In this document: positions 8,177-15,281 of the stretch, piece by piece
Numbering within the stretch: position 1 is the stretch's first letter
Layout: the number at the start of each line of letters is the position of its first letter
DNA from: CAYVOX01 sp964453035
Lineage (GTDB): Bacteria; Chloroflexota; Anaerolineae; Anaerolineales; Anaerolineaceae
Direction: 5' to 3'
DNA: 25,402 bases
Assembly (NCBI GenBank): GCA_964453035.1
Contig: CAYVOX010000034.1
Coordinates: 1 to 25,402, forward strand
Translations under genes and position numbers: made by a program
The notes under the pieces: generated by a model
Told to the model about the DNA's origin: nothing
Seen by the model: only the letters and a program-made list of their open reading frames with translations
Databases searched by the model: none

Positions 8177-8455
8177 ATGCACAATCCTTCCAATCATTTC
8201 CAGTATCAAGAAGGCAAACCCATCAAAGTTGGCTCGCAGACGCTGACGGTCATCTCGAAGGCGCTGGTCATCCCCTTCCCCGGCGTGGAAAGCGGCCTGG
8301 TGTGGAACCGGGGGGCTGCGGTGCGCGTTGCCACGGCGGGAGCGGGCGAGGTTGAACTGCCCATCATTGATCACACCCGGCGCTGGGAGGTGTTTTTTGT
8401 GGTGATGGCGCTGGTTGGCATCCTTTCGGCAATCTTGTTCTCAAAACGACCCTGA
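8177..8455 (+). CDS. Small membrane protein resembling a shortened GerW/YtfJ domain
   Basis: A 92-aa protein with a C-terminal membrane segment at about 70-88. I do not recognise a named family by length, but it lines up by eye with the next protein. Here GKPIKVGSQTLTVISKALV matches GKAVRQGDTLLIPTAEVLT there. Further on, NRGAAVRVATAGAGEVELPI plus IDHTR matches ARPVAVIIAGPDGVEIKPV plus LDMTK. The glycine-rich insert of the larger protein is missing here. AAGGAG-type ribosome site (8165-8170) sits 6 bases before the ATG, and the next gene begins 14 bases after the stop. A paralogous partner at the membrane is inferred; the biochemical role is unknown. Confidence 0.7.
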   Translation: MHNPSNHFQYQEGKPIKVGSQTLTVISKALVIPFPGVESGLVWNRGAAVRVATAGAGEVELPIIDHTRRWEVFFVVMALVGILSAILFSKRP

Positions 8456-8469
8456 AGCAGGAGGATAGT

Positions 8470-8943
8470 ATGTCTGAAGAAACACTTGCGCAAAAAACGG
8501 AATCTGGCATGGTGGAAGCAGTGCAGGCTGGCATTGACCGGGTGCTCACCGCGGCCAGCGTCAACGCGGTTTTTGGCAAAGCGGTGCGCCAGGGTGATAC
8601 TTTGCTCATCCCCACCGCTGAAGTGTTGACTTTCACCGGTTTTGGCATGGGCGAAGGTAGCGGAAGCTCGCCGGTGAAGCCGCACGATGAAGCACAACCT
8701 GCCGAGGGCGAGGAAGCTGCCCCTGAAGTGGAGCAGAGCGGCGAAGTGAAGATGGCTTCCGGCTCGGGCTCGGGGGGCGGGGGCGGCGGGCAGACGTATG
8801 CCCGTCCGGTGGCGGTCATTATTGCCGGGCCAGATGGCGTTGAGATTAAACCGGTGTTGGATATGACCAAGATTGGCCTGGCGGCGCTTACCACCTTTGG
8901 CTTTATGCTGGCCACGCTGGCCCGCATCCGCCGCGGGCGATAG
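8470..8943 (+). CDS. GerW/YtfJ family protein
   Basis: A 157-aa protein of the family named after the Bacillus spore protein YtfJ/GerW, whose molecular activity is not known. The N-terminal helix region (to about 35) leads to the GKAVRQGDTLLIPTAEVLTFTGFGMG segment. An acidic, Pro/Glu-rich stretch at about 66-95 and a glycine/serine hinge at 98-107 follow. The family end RPVAVIIAGPDGVEIKPV at 112-129 comes next, then a hydrophobic stretch at 136-150 and a basic tail. A perfect AGGAGG lies 5 bases before the ATG. The order helix, GFGxG-type core, glycine tract and RPVAV is the family hallmark. Nothing else here suggests sporulation, so a vegetative membrane-linked role is more likely. Confidence 0.82.
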   Translation: MSEETLAQKTESGMVEAVQAGIDRVLTAASVNAVFGKAVRQGDTLLIPTAEVLTFTGFGMGEGSGSSPVKPHDEAQPAEGEEAAPEVEQSGEVKMASGSGSGGGGGGQTYARPVAVIIAGPDGVEIKPVLDMTKIGLAALTTFGFMLATLARIRRGR

Positions 8944-8947
8944 CATT

Positions 8948-10381
8948 TTGCGACGTTTTTCAAATTTAATCACCCGCTTGACGGGCGTTCTTTTCAGGCC
9001 AGATGGTTCGGCGCTCTCAACGTGGGCGGCGCGAGCCAGTTTGCTGGGCCTGTTTGCGCTGGGCATTGTGGTGTGGGGCAGCTTTCTTAACTGGGGCGCC
9101 TTCCAGTTTGACCGGCACGACTGGACGCAGGAAGGTCCGCGCTATGCCTTTTTGCGCCAGGCGCTGCTGGAAGGGCAACTGCCACTGCACATCCAGTCGC
9201 AGCTCGCCGCCACCGACCGCTTCCTGGCGCTGCCGGATGCGGTTTCGGCGCCGCAGGTGGTGCTGCTGCGCTGGCTGCAACCGGCGCAGTTCGTGTTGAT
9301 TAACACGTTGCTGCTCTACACGCTGGGCTTTATCGGGCTGCTGCTGCTGCGGCGGCGTTACGGATGGTCTCCAATCACGTTCGCGGCGGCTTTTTTGCTA
9401 TTCAGCTTCAACGGCAACCTCAGCGCTCACATCGGGGTGGGACATTCCATGTGGGTGAGTGCCTTTTTGCTGCCCTATTTTGTGCTGCTGGTGCTGCGCC
9501 TGCTGGAGGGGGAATCCGGCTGGCGCTGGGTGCTGTGGATGGCGCTGCTGCAGGCGGCAATTTTTGCGCAGGGGGGCTTTCACTTCGTCACCTGGTGCCT
9601 GATGCTGCTGCTCATGCTGGCTGTTTTTGAACGCCGCCGCGCCAAAATGCTGCTGGCAGCGGTTGTCTTTAGTTTGCTGCTCAACCTGGGGAGAATCCTG
9701 CCGTCAGCGCTGGAGTATGCCAGCCAGGACCGGCGCTTTATCTCGGGGTTTTTCTCGGTTACGGATATGCTCTCAGGCTTTGTGACGCTGGTCTACCCGC
9801 CCCAGGCGCTGCAGGGAATGCACGCCTCGCTGCCGTGGTGGGAGGTGGATTTCTATACCGGGCTGGCGGGCTTCGCCTTTTTGCTCGTCTTTGGCATAGG
9901 GTTGGCGTGGAAGAACCGCCAGCGCCTGCCTGCCGCCGCCTACCGTGGGCTGTTCGCGGCGCTGCTGGTGATGGTGGTGCTCTCGTTGGGCAAGGTGTAC
10001 GAGCCCATCAACCGATTGCCGATCCCGCTGGCAGATGCAGAGCGGGTTTCTTCGCGGTTTATGCTGCTTCCGGTGGTGTTTTTGATTGTATTGGCTGCCA
10101 ACCAGCTTGAAGCGTGGCTGCGCAGCCGGGAATGGAGCGCCTGGTGGGCTGGAACCGGTCTGGCGGCGCTGCTGGTGATGGGGCACGACCTGCTGCAGCA
10201 CGCCCGCCTGTGGCGCGTGGAAGCCATGGCGCAGGTGTTCCCTTCCACTGCCGTGGATATCCGCGCGGGGGTGATTAACCATGCGGACCCACCCTATCTC
10301 ACTGCGCTGGCGGTGGGAACGGTGGTTGCGCTGATCTCTGGCGTGATCCTGGTGGCGCTGGCGAGGAAGTCCCGTGGTTAA
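8948..10381 (+). CDS. YfhO/GT-C-like multi-pass membrane protein
   Basis: About 477 aa with roughly ten to twelve hydrophobic segments. It opens with one membrane segment, then a long loop containing FDRHDWTQEGPRYAFLRQALLEG, reminiscent of the acidic first external loop of GT-C glycosyltransferases. Next come FSFNGNLSAHIGVGHSMWVS and, near the C terminus, ADAERVSSRFMLLPVVFLIV, which are reminiscent of YfhO-type proteins that glycosylate lipoteichoic acid or similar polymers. The start is uncertain: I place it at the TTG at 8948, just after the GerW stop, because an ATG at 8873 would overlap GerW by 71 bases. A transferase using a lipid-linked sugar is inferred, not shown. Confidence 0.62.
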   Translation: MRRFSNLITRLTGVLFRPDGSALSTWAARASLLGLFALGIVVWGSFLNWGAFQFDRHDWTQEGPRYAFLRQALLEGQLPLHIQSQLAATDRFLALPDAVSAPQVVLLRWLQPAQFVLINTLLLYTLGFIGLLLLRRRYGWSPITFAAAFLLFSFNGNLSAHIGVGHSMWVSAFLLPYFVLLVLRLLEGESGWRWVLWMALLQAAIFAQGGFHFVTWCLMLLLMLAVFERRRAKMLLAAVVFSLLLNLGRILPSALEYASQDRRFISGFFSVTDMLSGFVTLVYPPQALQGMHASLPWWEVDFYTGLAGFAFLLVFGIGLAWKNRQRLPAAAYRGLFAALLVMVVLSLGKVYEPINRLPIPLADAERVSSRFMLLPVVFLIVLAANQLEAWLRSREWSAWWAGTGLAALLVMGHDLLQHARLWRVEAMAQVFPSTAVDIRAGVINHADPPYLTALAVGTVVALISGVILVALARKSRG

Positions 10382-10790
10382 TGAGCCCCCGCAGGCGCTT
10401 GAACCCGTTGCCGCGCCGGTGTTGTATGAAATGATGGCTAACCTGCCGGTCGTGGCGCGCCAGGGCAGCCACCTGCCCGCCCAGGCGGATGAGCCTGAGA
10501 TTTTTGAAGGCAGCGCGCGCCAGCTTTACCGCGCTTTGCGCCAGCGATTTGCCGGGGCTGCTCAAACCTGGGTTACCAGCCTGGCGTGGCGCCTCATCGC
10601 CCTGAGCGACCTGACAGCGAGTGGAGCCCTGGCGGAGTGGGTGATGGATGAAGGCGAGGGGGTTGCCATCGTGCCGGATGAGGTGATCGAGGTGGCTGCC
10701 ACGCTCCCGCTGCGGCTGGGGCAGCCTTTTAACGCGGTGGAATTTCTGGCTGCCCTGGCTGGGAACTCAACAACAACCGATGGAGCGTAA
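10374..10790 (+). CDS. Hypothetical 138-aa protein
   Basis: No family recognised. The protein is soluble by composition, with a Pro/Glu-rich first 50 residues and a predicted helical middle (SARQLYRALRQRFAGAAQTW). An acidic stretch WVMDEGEGVAIVPDEVIEV follows, which may form strands. It starts with GTG at 10374, overlapping the previous stop by 8 bases, with AGGAAG just upstream, so it is probably translationally coupled to the YfhO-like gene. The coupling makes it a candidate accessory factor for that membrane protein, but this rests on position alone. Confidence 0.6.
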   Translation: MVNEPPQALEPVAAPVLYEMMANLPVVARQGSHLPAQADEPEIFEGSARQLYRALRQRFAGAAQTWVTSLAWRLIALSDLTASGALAEWVMDEGEGVAIVPDEVIEVAATLPLRLGQPFNAVEFLAALAGNSTTTDGA

Positions 10791-10798
10791 TCATCGGG

Positions 10799-10804
10799 TA
10801 TAAT
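10799..10804 (+). promoter_or_regulatory. Probable -10 box before the glycosyltransferase gene
   Basis: TATAAT sits 68 bases before the glycosyltransferase ATG in the gap after the hypothetical gene. The upstream -35 region does not match consensus, so this might be an activator-dependent or weak promoter. Confidence 0.4.
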
Positions 10805-10872
10805 GCGTCTATCGCCAGCAGGGGCTTTTTTGACGATAATGTTTGCCAACCATACGACAGGTGTCAGGATTT

Positions 10873-12408
10873 ATGACCATTCAGGAAAACACAGAGCTGG
10901 CGCAAAGCCTTGCCGCAAAAATCAATCCGCGTTCTTTTAGCTTCCGGTTGCCGGGCCTGTTTGCCTGGGCTGTGCTGGCCTTTGCCGTGGTGGGGTGGTT
11001 CTTCTTTCCGCGCGTGGTGCTGGAAACAGCGCGCGTGGTGGCGTTCTACTCGCTGATTCGCTTTATTATCATTGCCCTGTTCTATGTGGTGGGGCTCTTC
11101 AAGCTGACTCGCACCATCCGGCGCGTGAAGCAGGGGGTGTTTAACGGCAAAACCGCAGACCAGGTGGCGGCTTACCGCTCGGTGCGGCATGTGGTGCTGG
11201 TGGCGAACTACAACGAGCCTATTGAGATTATCGAGCGCACCCTGCGCTCGCTGGCAGCCCAGCCTAACGCCAGCCAGCAGTTGATTGTGGCGCTTGCCAT
11301 GGAAGAGCGCGAAGCGGGTTGCCGGGCCAAAGCTGCGCAGCTCATTGAACAGTTCGAGGGCAGTTTTGCGCATCTGATCGCCACCTACCACCCCGATGAC
11401 CTCCCGAATGAGATTGTGGGCAAAGGTCCCAACCTCACCTGGGCGGCGCGGCAGGTGAAGGCGCAGTTGATTGACCCGCTGGGCCTGCCGGTAGAGAATA
11501 TGACGGTCTCTTCCAGCGATGTTGATTCCATCCTTTACCCGGGCTATTTTGACGAGCTTTCGATGCGCTTTGTGGGGGATACCCGGCGGCACCAGACCAT
11601 CTGGCAGCCCCCGCAACTGCTGGATAATGGCATCTGGAATACTGCTGCCTCCATCCGCCTGATGACCTATTTCATCAGCGCTACCCACGTGGCTGAACTG
11701 GCTAACCCGTGGGGCATGCCCCTGCCGCTGAGCACCTACTCGATGAGCTTTAAGCTGGCCTGTGAAGTGGGGTACTGGGACGGGCAGGTGATTGCCGATG
11801 ACGTGCACATGTTTCTGCGCTGCTTCTTTGGGCTGGGCGGCAAGATGACGCTTGAGCCGATTTTCCTGCCGTGTACGGGCAATCCCATCCACGGGGATAC
11901 GTTGTGGCAGGCCTGGGTGAATTTTTATCGGCAGCACATGCGCCACGGCTGGGGGGCTGAGGATATTGGCTATGTGCTGCAGCAGTGGCGCAAGCCGACC
12001 GGCGCGCCGTTTATAACCACCCTGGCGCGCTTTGCCAAGATCATTCACGACCCGATGATTTTCAGCGCGGGTGGCCTGCTGGTGATGATTGGCACGCTGC
12101 TCTCGCTGGTGGTGGACGGCAACCCGGTCATCACCTTCCCTATCATCAGCCCGGAGTGGACCACGGTTTTCCAGATCCTCAACGCGCTGAGCGTGTACAG
12201 CCTGATTGCCATCTGGTTGCTGGAGCGCACGCGCAGCTCGGCGGGGCGCTCGAGCTGGCGAGCCTGGATGCTGGTGAAGGAAGCGGTGTTGATGCTGGTT
12301 TTTCCGGTGATGCTCATCCTGCTGGTGGGCATGCCGGTGCTGCACGCTCACACCAAGATGGCGTTGGCGCAGCAGATCACCTTCCACCGCACGCCTAAAA
12401 AAGCCTGA
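10873..12408 (+). CDS. Membrane family-2 glycosyltransferase (cellulose-synthase-like)
   Basis: A 511-aa transferase that likely uses a nucleotide sugar at the cytoplasmic face. Two hydrophobic segments lie at about 30-85, then a GT-A domain with VLVANYNEP (Asn112 to Glu115), the DxD-type SSSDVDS at 216-218, and the catalytic-base region ADDVHMFLR with Asp309-Asp310. The QxxRW position reads YRQHMRHGWG (Gln354, Arg357, Trp360), so Trp does not directly follow Arg. About four further membrane segments fill the C terminus. The start ATG at 10873 follows a CAGGA-type site; an in-frame TTG at 10843 is less likely. The donor and product cannot be told. It follows the YfhO-like gene, suggesting shared envelope-glycan work. 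Confidence 0.85.
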   Translation: MTIQENTELAQSLAAKINPRSFSFRLPGLFAWAVLAFAVVGWFFFPRVVLETARVVAFYSLIRFIIIALFYVVGLFKLTRTIRRVKQGVFNGKTADQVAAYRSVRHVVLVANYNEPIEIIERTLRSLAAQPNASQQLIVALAMEEREAGCRAKAAQLIEQFEGSFAHLIATYHPDDLPNEIVGKGPNLTWAARQVKAQLIDPLGLPVENMTVSSSDVDSILYPGYFDELSMRFVGDTRRHQTIWQPPQLLDNGIWNTAASIRLMTYFISATHVAELANPWGMPLPLSTYSMSFKLACEVGYWDGQVIADDVHMFLRCFFGLGGKMTLEPIFLPCTGNPIHGDTLWQAWVNFYRQHMRHGWGAEDIGYVLQQWRKPTGAPFITTLARFAKIIHDPMIFSAGGLLVMIGTLLSLVVDGNPVITFPIISPEWTTVFQILNALSVYSLIAIWLLERTRSSAGRSSWRAWMLVKEAVLMLVFPVMLILLVGMPVLHAHTKMALAQQITFHRTPKKA

Positions 12409-12454
12409 AGAGCCGATAAGTAAAAATTGAGTGGTTGCCCTAAAAGCCCAATTT

Positions 12455-12538
12455 TGTCATACTGAGCGGAGCGAAGCGAAGCATCTCAAGTGTTAATGTG
12501 TAGATTCTTCGCTTCGCTCAGAGTGACACGCTTTTTTT
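12455..12538 (+). repeat. Palindromic repeat (REP/MITE-like) with T-run, terminator between convergent genes
   Basis: Left arm 12455-12486 and right arm 12502-12528 form a long imperfect hairpin with a 15-base loop. The left arm begins TGTCATACTGAGCG and the complement of the right begins TGTCACTCTGAGCG; both then contain GCGAAGCGAAG. The left arm has an extra GGAGC-type insert. A run of seven T (12532-12538) follows, so it can end transcription of the glycosyltransferase gene. I recall similar GAGCGAAGCGAAG palindromes in environmental genomes, but did not check. Confidence 0.75.
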
Positions 12539-12579
12539 GAACAACCCCCGATGTTTTATCCGGGTTGCGGTGAACGCTG

Positions 12580-12876
12580 TCAGGGGTTTTTGTGGCGGCG
12601 CCCGACGAGCAAGACCCCCAGGGCGCTGAAGAGGATGATGAGCACCAGAACCACCGCGCCTGCCGTTATCAGGCTGGATTGATCCTGCGTGCGGAAGTAC
12701 TCGGCGGGCAGCGCAGTGGGGCCTGGGGCAATCAGCACCGGCTGCGGCGTGGGCGTGGACGGGGGGGTGGGCTGCAGCGGCGCATTTCCGAGGCTGCTGA
12801 AGAGGAACGCCGCCAATATCAGGGCCAGGGCCGTCCAGTGGGTGAGACGCTTGAGGGAGGGGGGAATTTTGTTCAT
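12580..12876 (-). CDS. Small two-pass membrane protein, Thr/Pro-rich middle
   Basis: A 98-aa protein of unknown family. Residues 12-30 form a hydrophobic signal or membrane segment, residues 33-55 are Pro/Thr-rich (QPTPPSTPTPQP), and a second membrane segment covers about 67-91, ending in the basic RRHKNP tail. Its ATG overlaps the stop of the solute-binding protein gene (ATGA), so the two are translationally coupled and may work together at the cell surface. It ends convergently with the glycosyltransferase, separated by the palindromic element. Confidence 0.65.
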   Translation of the reverse strand: MNKIPPSLKRLTHWTALALILAAFLFSSLGNAPLQPTPPSTPTPQPVLIAPGPTALPAEYFRTQDQSSLITAGAVVLVLIILFSALGVLLVGRRHKNP

Positions 12877-14198
12877 TTTGTCATCGGGACGGTCAGTTTT
12901 TCAACGGCTGCCTGGGCTGCCTGGACGGGGTCGGCGCCCTGCTTGATGACCTGCAGGGTGGCTTCGGAGAGCACTGAACCAAGGCTAATCAACACGTCAT
13001 TGGAAGGGCGCAACTGCGCACTGAGCGCCACGCTGCTCAGCACCGTGCGCAGGCTCTGGTTAGACCAGGCTGCCAGCGCAGAGGGACGCGGCGGCAGGTA
13101 ACCGGCTGCCAGGTTCCACTGGGAGAGAAAATCACTGGTTACAAGGTATTCCGCCAGGCGGACGGCTGCAGCGCGCCGCTCGGCGTTGGGCTCTGAGACG
13201 GCCCACACCCAGCCGGTTGCCAGGGTCGCCGGTTGCGCGCCCAAACCAGGCAGCGAAGCCACGGCAGTATCCACGGGTAAATCCAGCAGGTAGCGGTTGC
13301 TCCACGTCACCACCAGGTTGGCGCGCCCGTCGCGGTAGGCCTGCCAGGATTGTCCATCCGTCTGGTACTGAGCCAGCCAGTTGGGGAAGGTGTTTTGTTT
13401 GAGGCCATCTGCCAGCAGCTTGAGGGCTTTGGAGAGCGCTTCAGCCTGCAGGGTGGGCCGCCCCTGGGCATCGCGGGTGGCACCGCCTGCGGAAAGGTAT
13501 AACTGCAGGGTCACCAGGGCTTGCTGGTCAGCGGCGGGGAAGGCGGCCGTCTGGCCAAGCTGGAGGATGGCATCCCAATTGGCGGGGGCGGCGTTGATTT
13601 TGCCGCTGCGGTAGAGCAGCAAGAGCGCATCACCGGCGAAGGGCAGCCCAAAGGCGCTGCCCTGGATCAAGGCCAACTGGCGAGCGAAGGCGTACCAGTC
13701 GGCATCGTCCACCTGGCGGGTCAGTCCGTCGAGGGGTTGCACCAGACCCTTGAGGGCGGCGGCCTCCAGGTCGGAGCGGGAGAGGGCCACCAGGGCGGGC
13801 AGGGCGGAAGGCGCCGCGGCGCTGGTCACGGAGAGGGCATCGAGCAGGCCGCTGGCGCCGGAGGCCGCTTTGATGCGCACCTGGATTTTAAAGCCGGGGT
13901 TCTCAACCTGAAAAGCCTCCAACCGGGCGCGCAGCTTATCGCCGGCGGGGGTGTTGCCGTTGGGGTCAAACTGGGGGGGGAGCCAGACCAACAGGGTTTG
14001 CGGACCGCTGGGCGTGGCAGTTGCGGCGCGGGTAACCTCCGGGGTGGAGGTGGGCGTGGTCAACTGCACAGGGGCGGTGGGGGTGAGGGTGCCTTCGGGC
14101 TTGAGAAATGCAAACGGCGCGCCAGTGCAAGCCGTCACCAGCGCCAAAAGCAACAGCGCAGCGGTCAAACCTGTTCGCTGGCGCGCCGTCAGGGTCAT
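12873..14198 (-). CDS. Extracellular solute-binding lipoprotein (family 1-like)
   Basis: A 441-aa ABC-transporter-type substrate-binding protein, exported and lipid-anchored. The signal peptide ends in a lipobox LVTAC, with Cys24 as the lipid attachment site. A Thr/Pro-rich stalk runs from about 28 to 65. The mature domain has LLVWLPPQFDPNG near its start and the usual DADWYAFARQLALIQGSAFGLPFAGDALLLLYRSGKI hinge region, as in family-1 sugar-binding proteins. The start overlaps the M42 peptidase stop by one base (TAATG). No ABC permease or ATPase gene is nearby, so its transporter is elsewhere or it has another role. The ligand is unknown; peptide or sugar are both possible. Confidence 0.85.
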   Translation of the reverse strand: MTLTARQRTGLTAALLLLALVTACTGAPFAFLKPEGTLTPTAPVQLTTPTSTPEVTRAATATPSGPQTLLVWLPPQFDPNGNTPAGDKLRARLEAFQVENPGFKIQVRIKAASGASGLLDALSVTSAAAPSALPALVALSRSDLEAAALKGLVQPLDGLTRQVDDADWYAFARQLALIQGSAFGLPFAGDALLLLYRSGKINAAPANWDAILQLGQTAAFPAADQQALVTLQLYLSAGGATRDAQGRPTLQAEALSKALKLLADGLKQNTFPNWLAQYQTDGQSWQAYRDGRANLVVTWSNRYLLDLPVDTAVASLPGLGAQPATLATGWVWAVSEPNAERRAAAVRLAEYLVTSDFLSQWNLAAGYLPPRPSALAAWSNQSLRTVLSSVALSAQLRPSNDVLISLGSVLSEATLQVIKQGADPVQAAQAAVEKLTVPMTK

Positions 14199-15193
14199 TA
14201 GAGGATCACAGGCTGGCTGAGCAGGGCAACCAGCAGGCGCACTGCATTTTGCACGTCGTTGTAGTCCACCATCTCAGACGGGCTGTGGATGTAGCGGCAC
14301 GGGATCGAAACACAGCCGGCGGGCATGCCTGCGCGGGCAATCTGCATGGCGCGGGCGTCCGTGGTGCCGCCCTCCAACACTTCCAACTGGTAGGGCAGGC
14401 TGGCTTTTTCAGCGGTTTGCACCATCAGGCGCACCAGGCGCGGGTCGGAGATCATGCCGCCGTCGCGCACTTTGATGGCGGGACCTTTGCCCAGGCTCAC
14501 TTCCATTTTGAGGCCTTTGGGCGTGTCGCCCACGCCGGTAACGTCCACTGAGATGCCCAGGTCGGGGTCGGCGGCGTAAGCGGCGGTGGTAGCGCCGCGG
14601 GTGCCAACTTCTTCCTGCGTGCTGAAGACAAACACCAGCTCGTGCGGGGTTTGCTTAATCTGGCGCAGGGTTTCCACCAGCACTGCCGCCGAAACTCGGT
14701 CATCCATCGATTTGGCTACCAGGCGGTTGCCCAGGTCGAGGAAGGGGCGTTCAAAGGCAGCCACGTCGCCCACCTTGAGCGGGCATTCCGCGCGGCTGGT
14801 GGCGCCGACATCAATAAAGAGCTGTTCAAAGGAATAAATTCGGCTGGCATCTTCCAGGCGCTCGCCGCCGATGACGCCCTGCACGCCGTTGGTGAAGCGC
14901 ACCCGCCCGCCCATGCAGGTGTGCGGGCGCACGCCGCCGATGGTGGTGAAGCGGGAGAAACCGTTTTCATCTACGTGCGTGACCATCACGCCAATTTCAT
15001 CAATGTGGGCTGCCAGCATGATGCGCAGACCGTTGGCTGCCCGTGTGCCTTTGCGCGCAATCAGGTTGCCCAGCGCATCCACGCGGACTTCATCTGCCAG
15101 ACCTTCCACCTCAGCGCGCACCAGGTTGCGCACAGCGGTCTCAAAACCGGAAGGGCCGACCGATTCGACTAATTTTTGGATCAAAGCTTTCAT
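14198..15193 (-). CDS. M42 family metallo-aminopeptidase (paralog A)
   Basis: A 331-aa dinuclear-metal aminopeptidase of the TET/M42 type, forming large cage complexes that trim peptides in the cytoplasm. The key residues are all present: His63 and Asp65 of AAHIDEIG, Asp164 of SMDDR, Glu194-Glu195 of TQEEVGTRGA, Asp217 of SVDVTG, and His303 of YIHSP. Length is at the short end of normal. AAGGAG lies 5 bases before the ATG. This gene is separated from paralog B by 88 bases and shares one base with the solute-binding gene downstream. M42 members include glutamyl and other specificities; which applies here is not visible. Confidence 0.94.
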   Translation of the reverse strand: MKALIQKLVESVGPSGFETAVRNLVRAEVEGLADEVRVDALGNLIARKGTRAANGLRIMLAAHIDEIGVMVTHVDENGFSRFTTIGGVRPHTCMGGRVRFTNGVQGVIGGERLEDASRIYSFEQLFIDVGATSRAECPLKVGDVAAFERPFLDLGNRLVAKSMDDRVSAAVLVETLRQIKQTPHELVFVFSTQEEVGTRGATTAAYAADPDLGISVDVTGVGDTPKGLKMEVSLGKGPAIKVRDGGMISDPRLVRLMVQTAEKASLPYQLEVLEGGTTDARAMQIARAGMPAGCVSIPCRYIHSPSEMVDYNDVQNAVRLLVALLSQPVIL

Positions 15194-15207
15194 ATGTGCT
15201 CCTTATT

Positions 15208-15237
15208 TATATAGAAAATACCTTATCGCTGGCTCAA
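15208..15237 (-). promoter_or_regulatory. Possible internal promoter before M42 paralog A
   Basis: On the minus strand TTGAGC (15232-15237) is followed by an 18-base spacer and TATATA (15208-15213) in the 88-base gap between paralogs B and A. Each hexamer matches consensus at about 4 of 6 positions, so the call is weak. Confidence 0.3.
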
Positions 15238-15281
15238 CCCGCTCGTGAAATGGTGACGCGCGGGTTAGCCTTGCCGGGGGT

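Noticed and set aside
8470..8943. GerW homolog as evidence of sporulation
   Set aside because: The family is wider than spore formers and no other sporulation gene is in the window.
10864..12387. A 507-codon open frame on the minus strand inside the glycosyltransferase
   Set aside because: Mirror frame of a gene with clear GT2 motifs; its His/Gln/Arg-rich composition is not protein-like.
13521..14201. A 226-codon glycine-rich plus-strand frame
   Set aside because: Antisense of the solute-binding lipoprotein, which has a good lipobox and coupled start.
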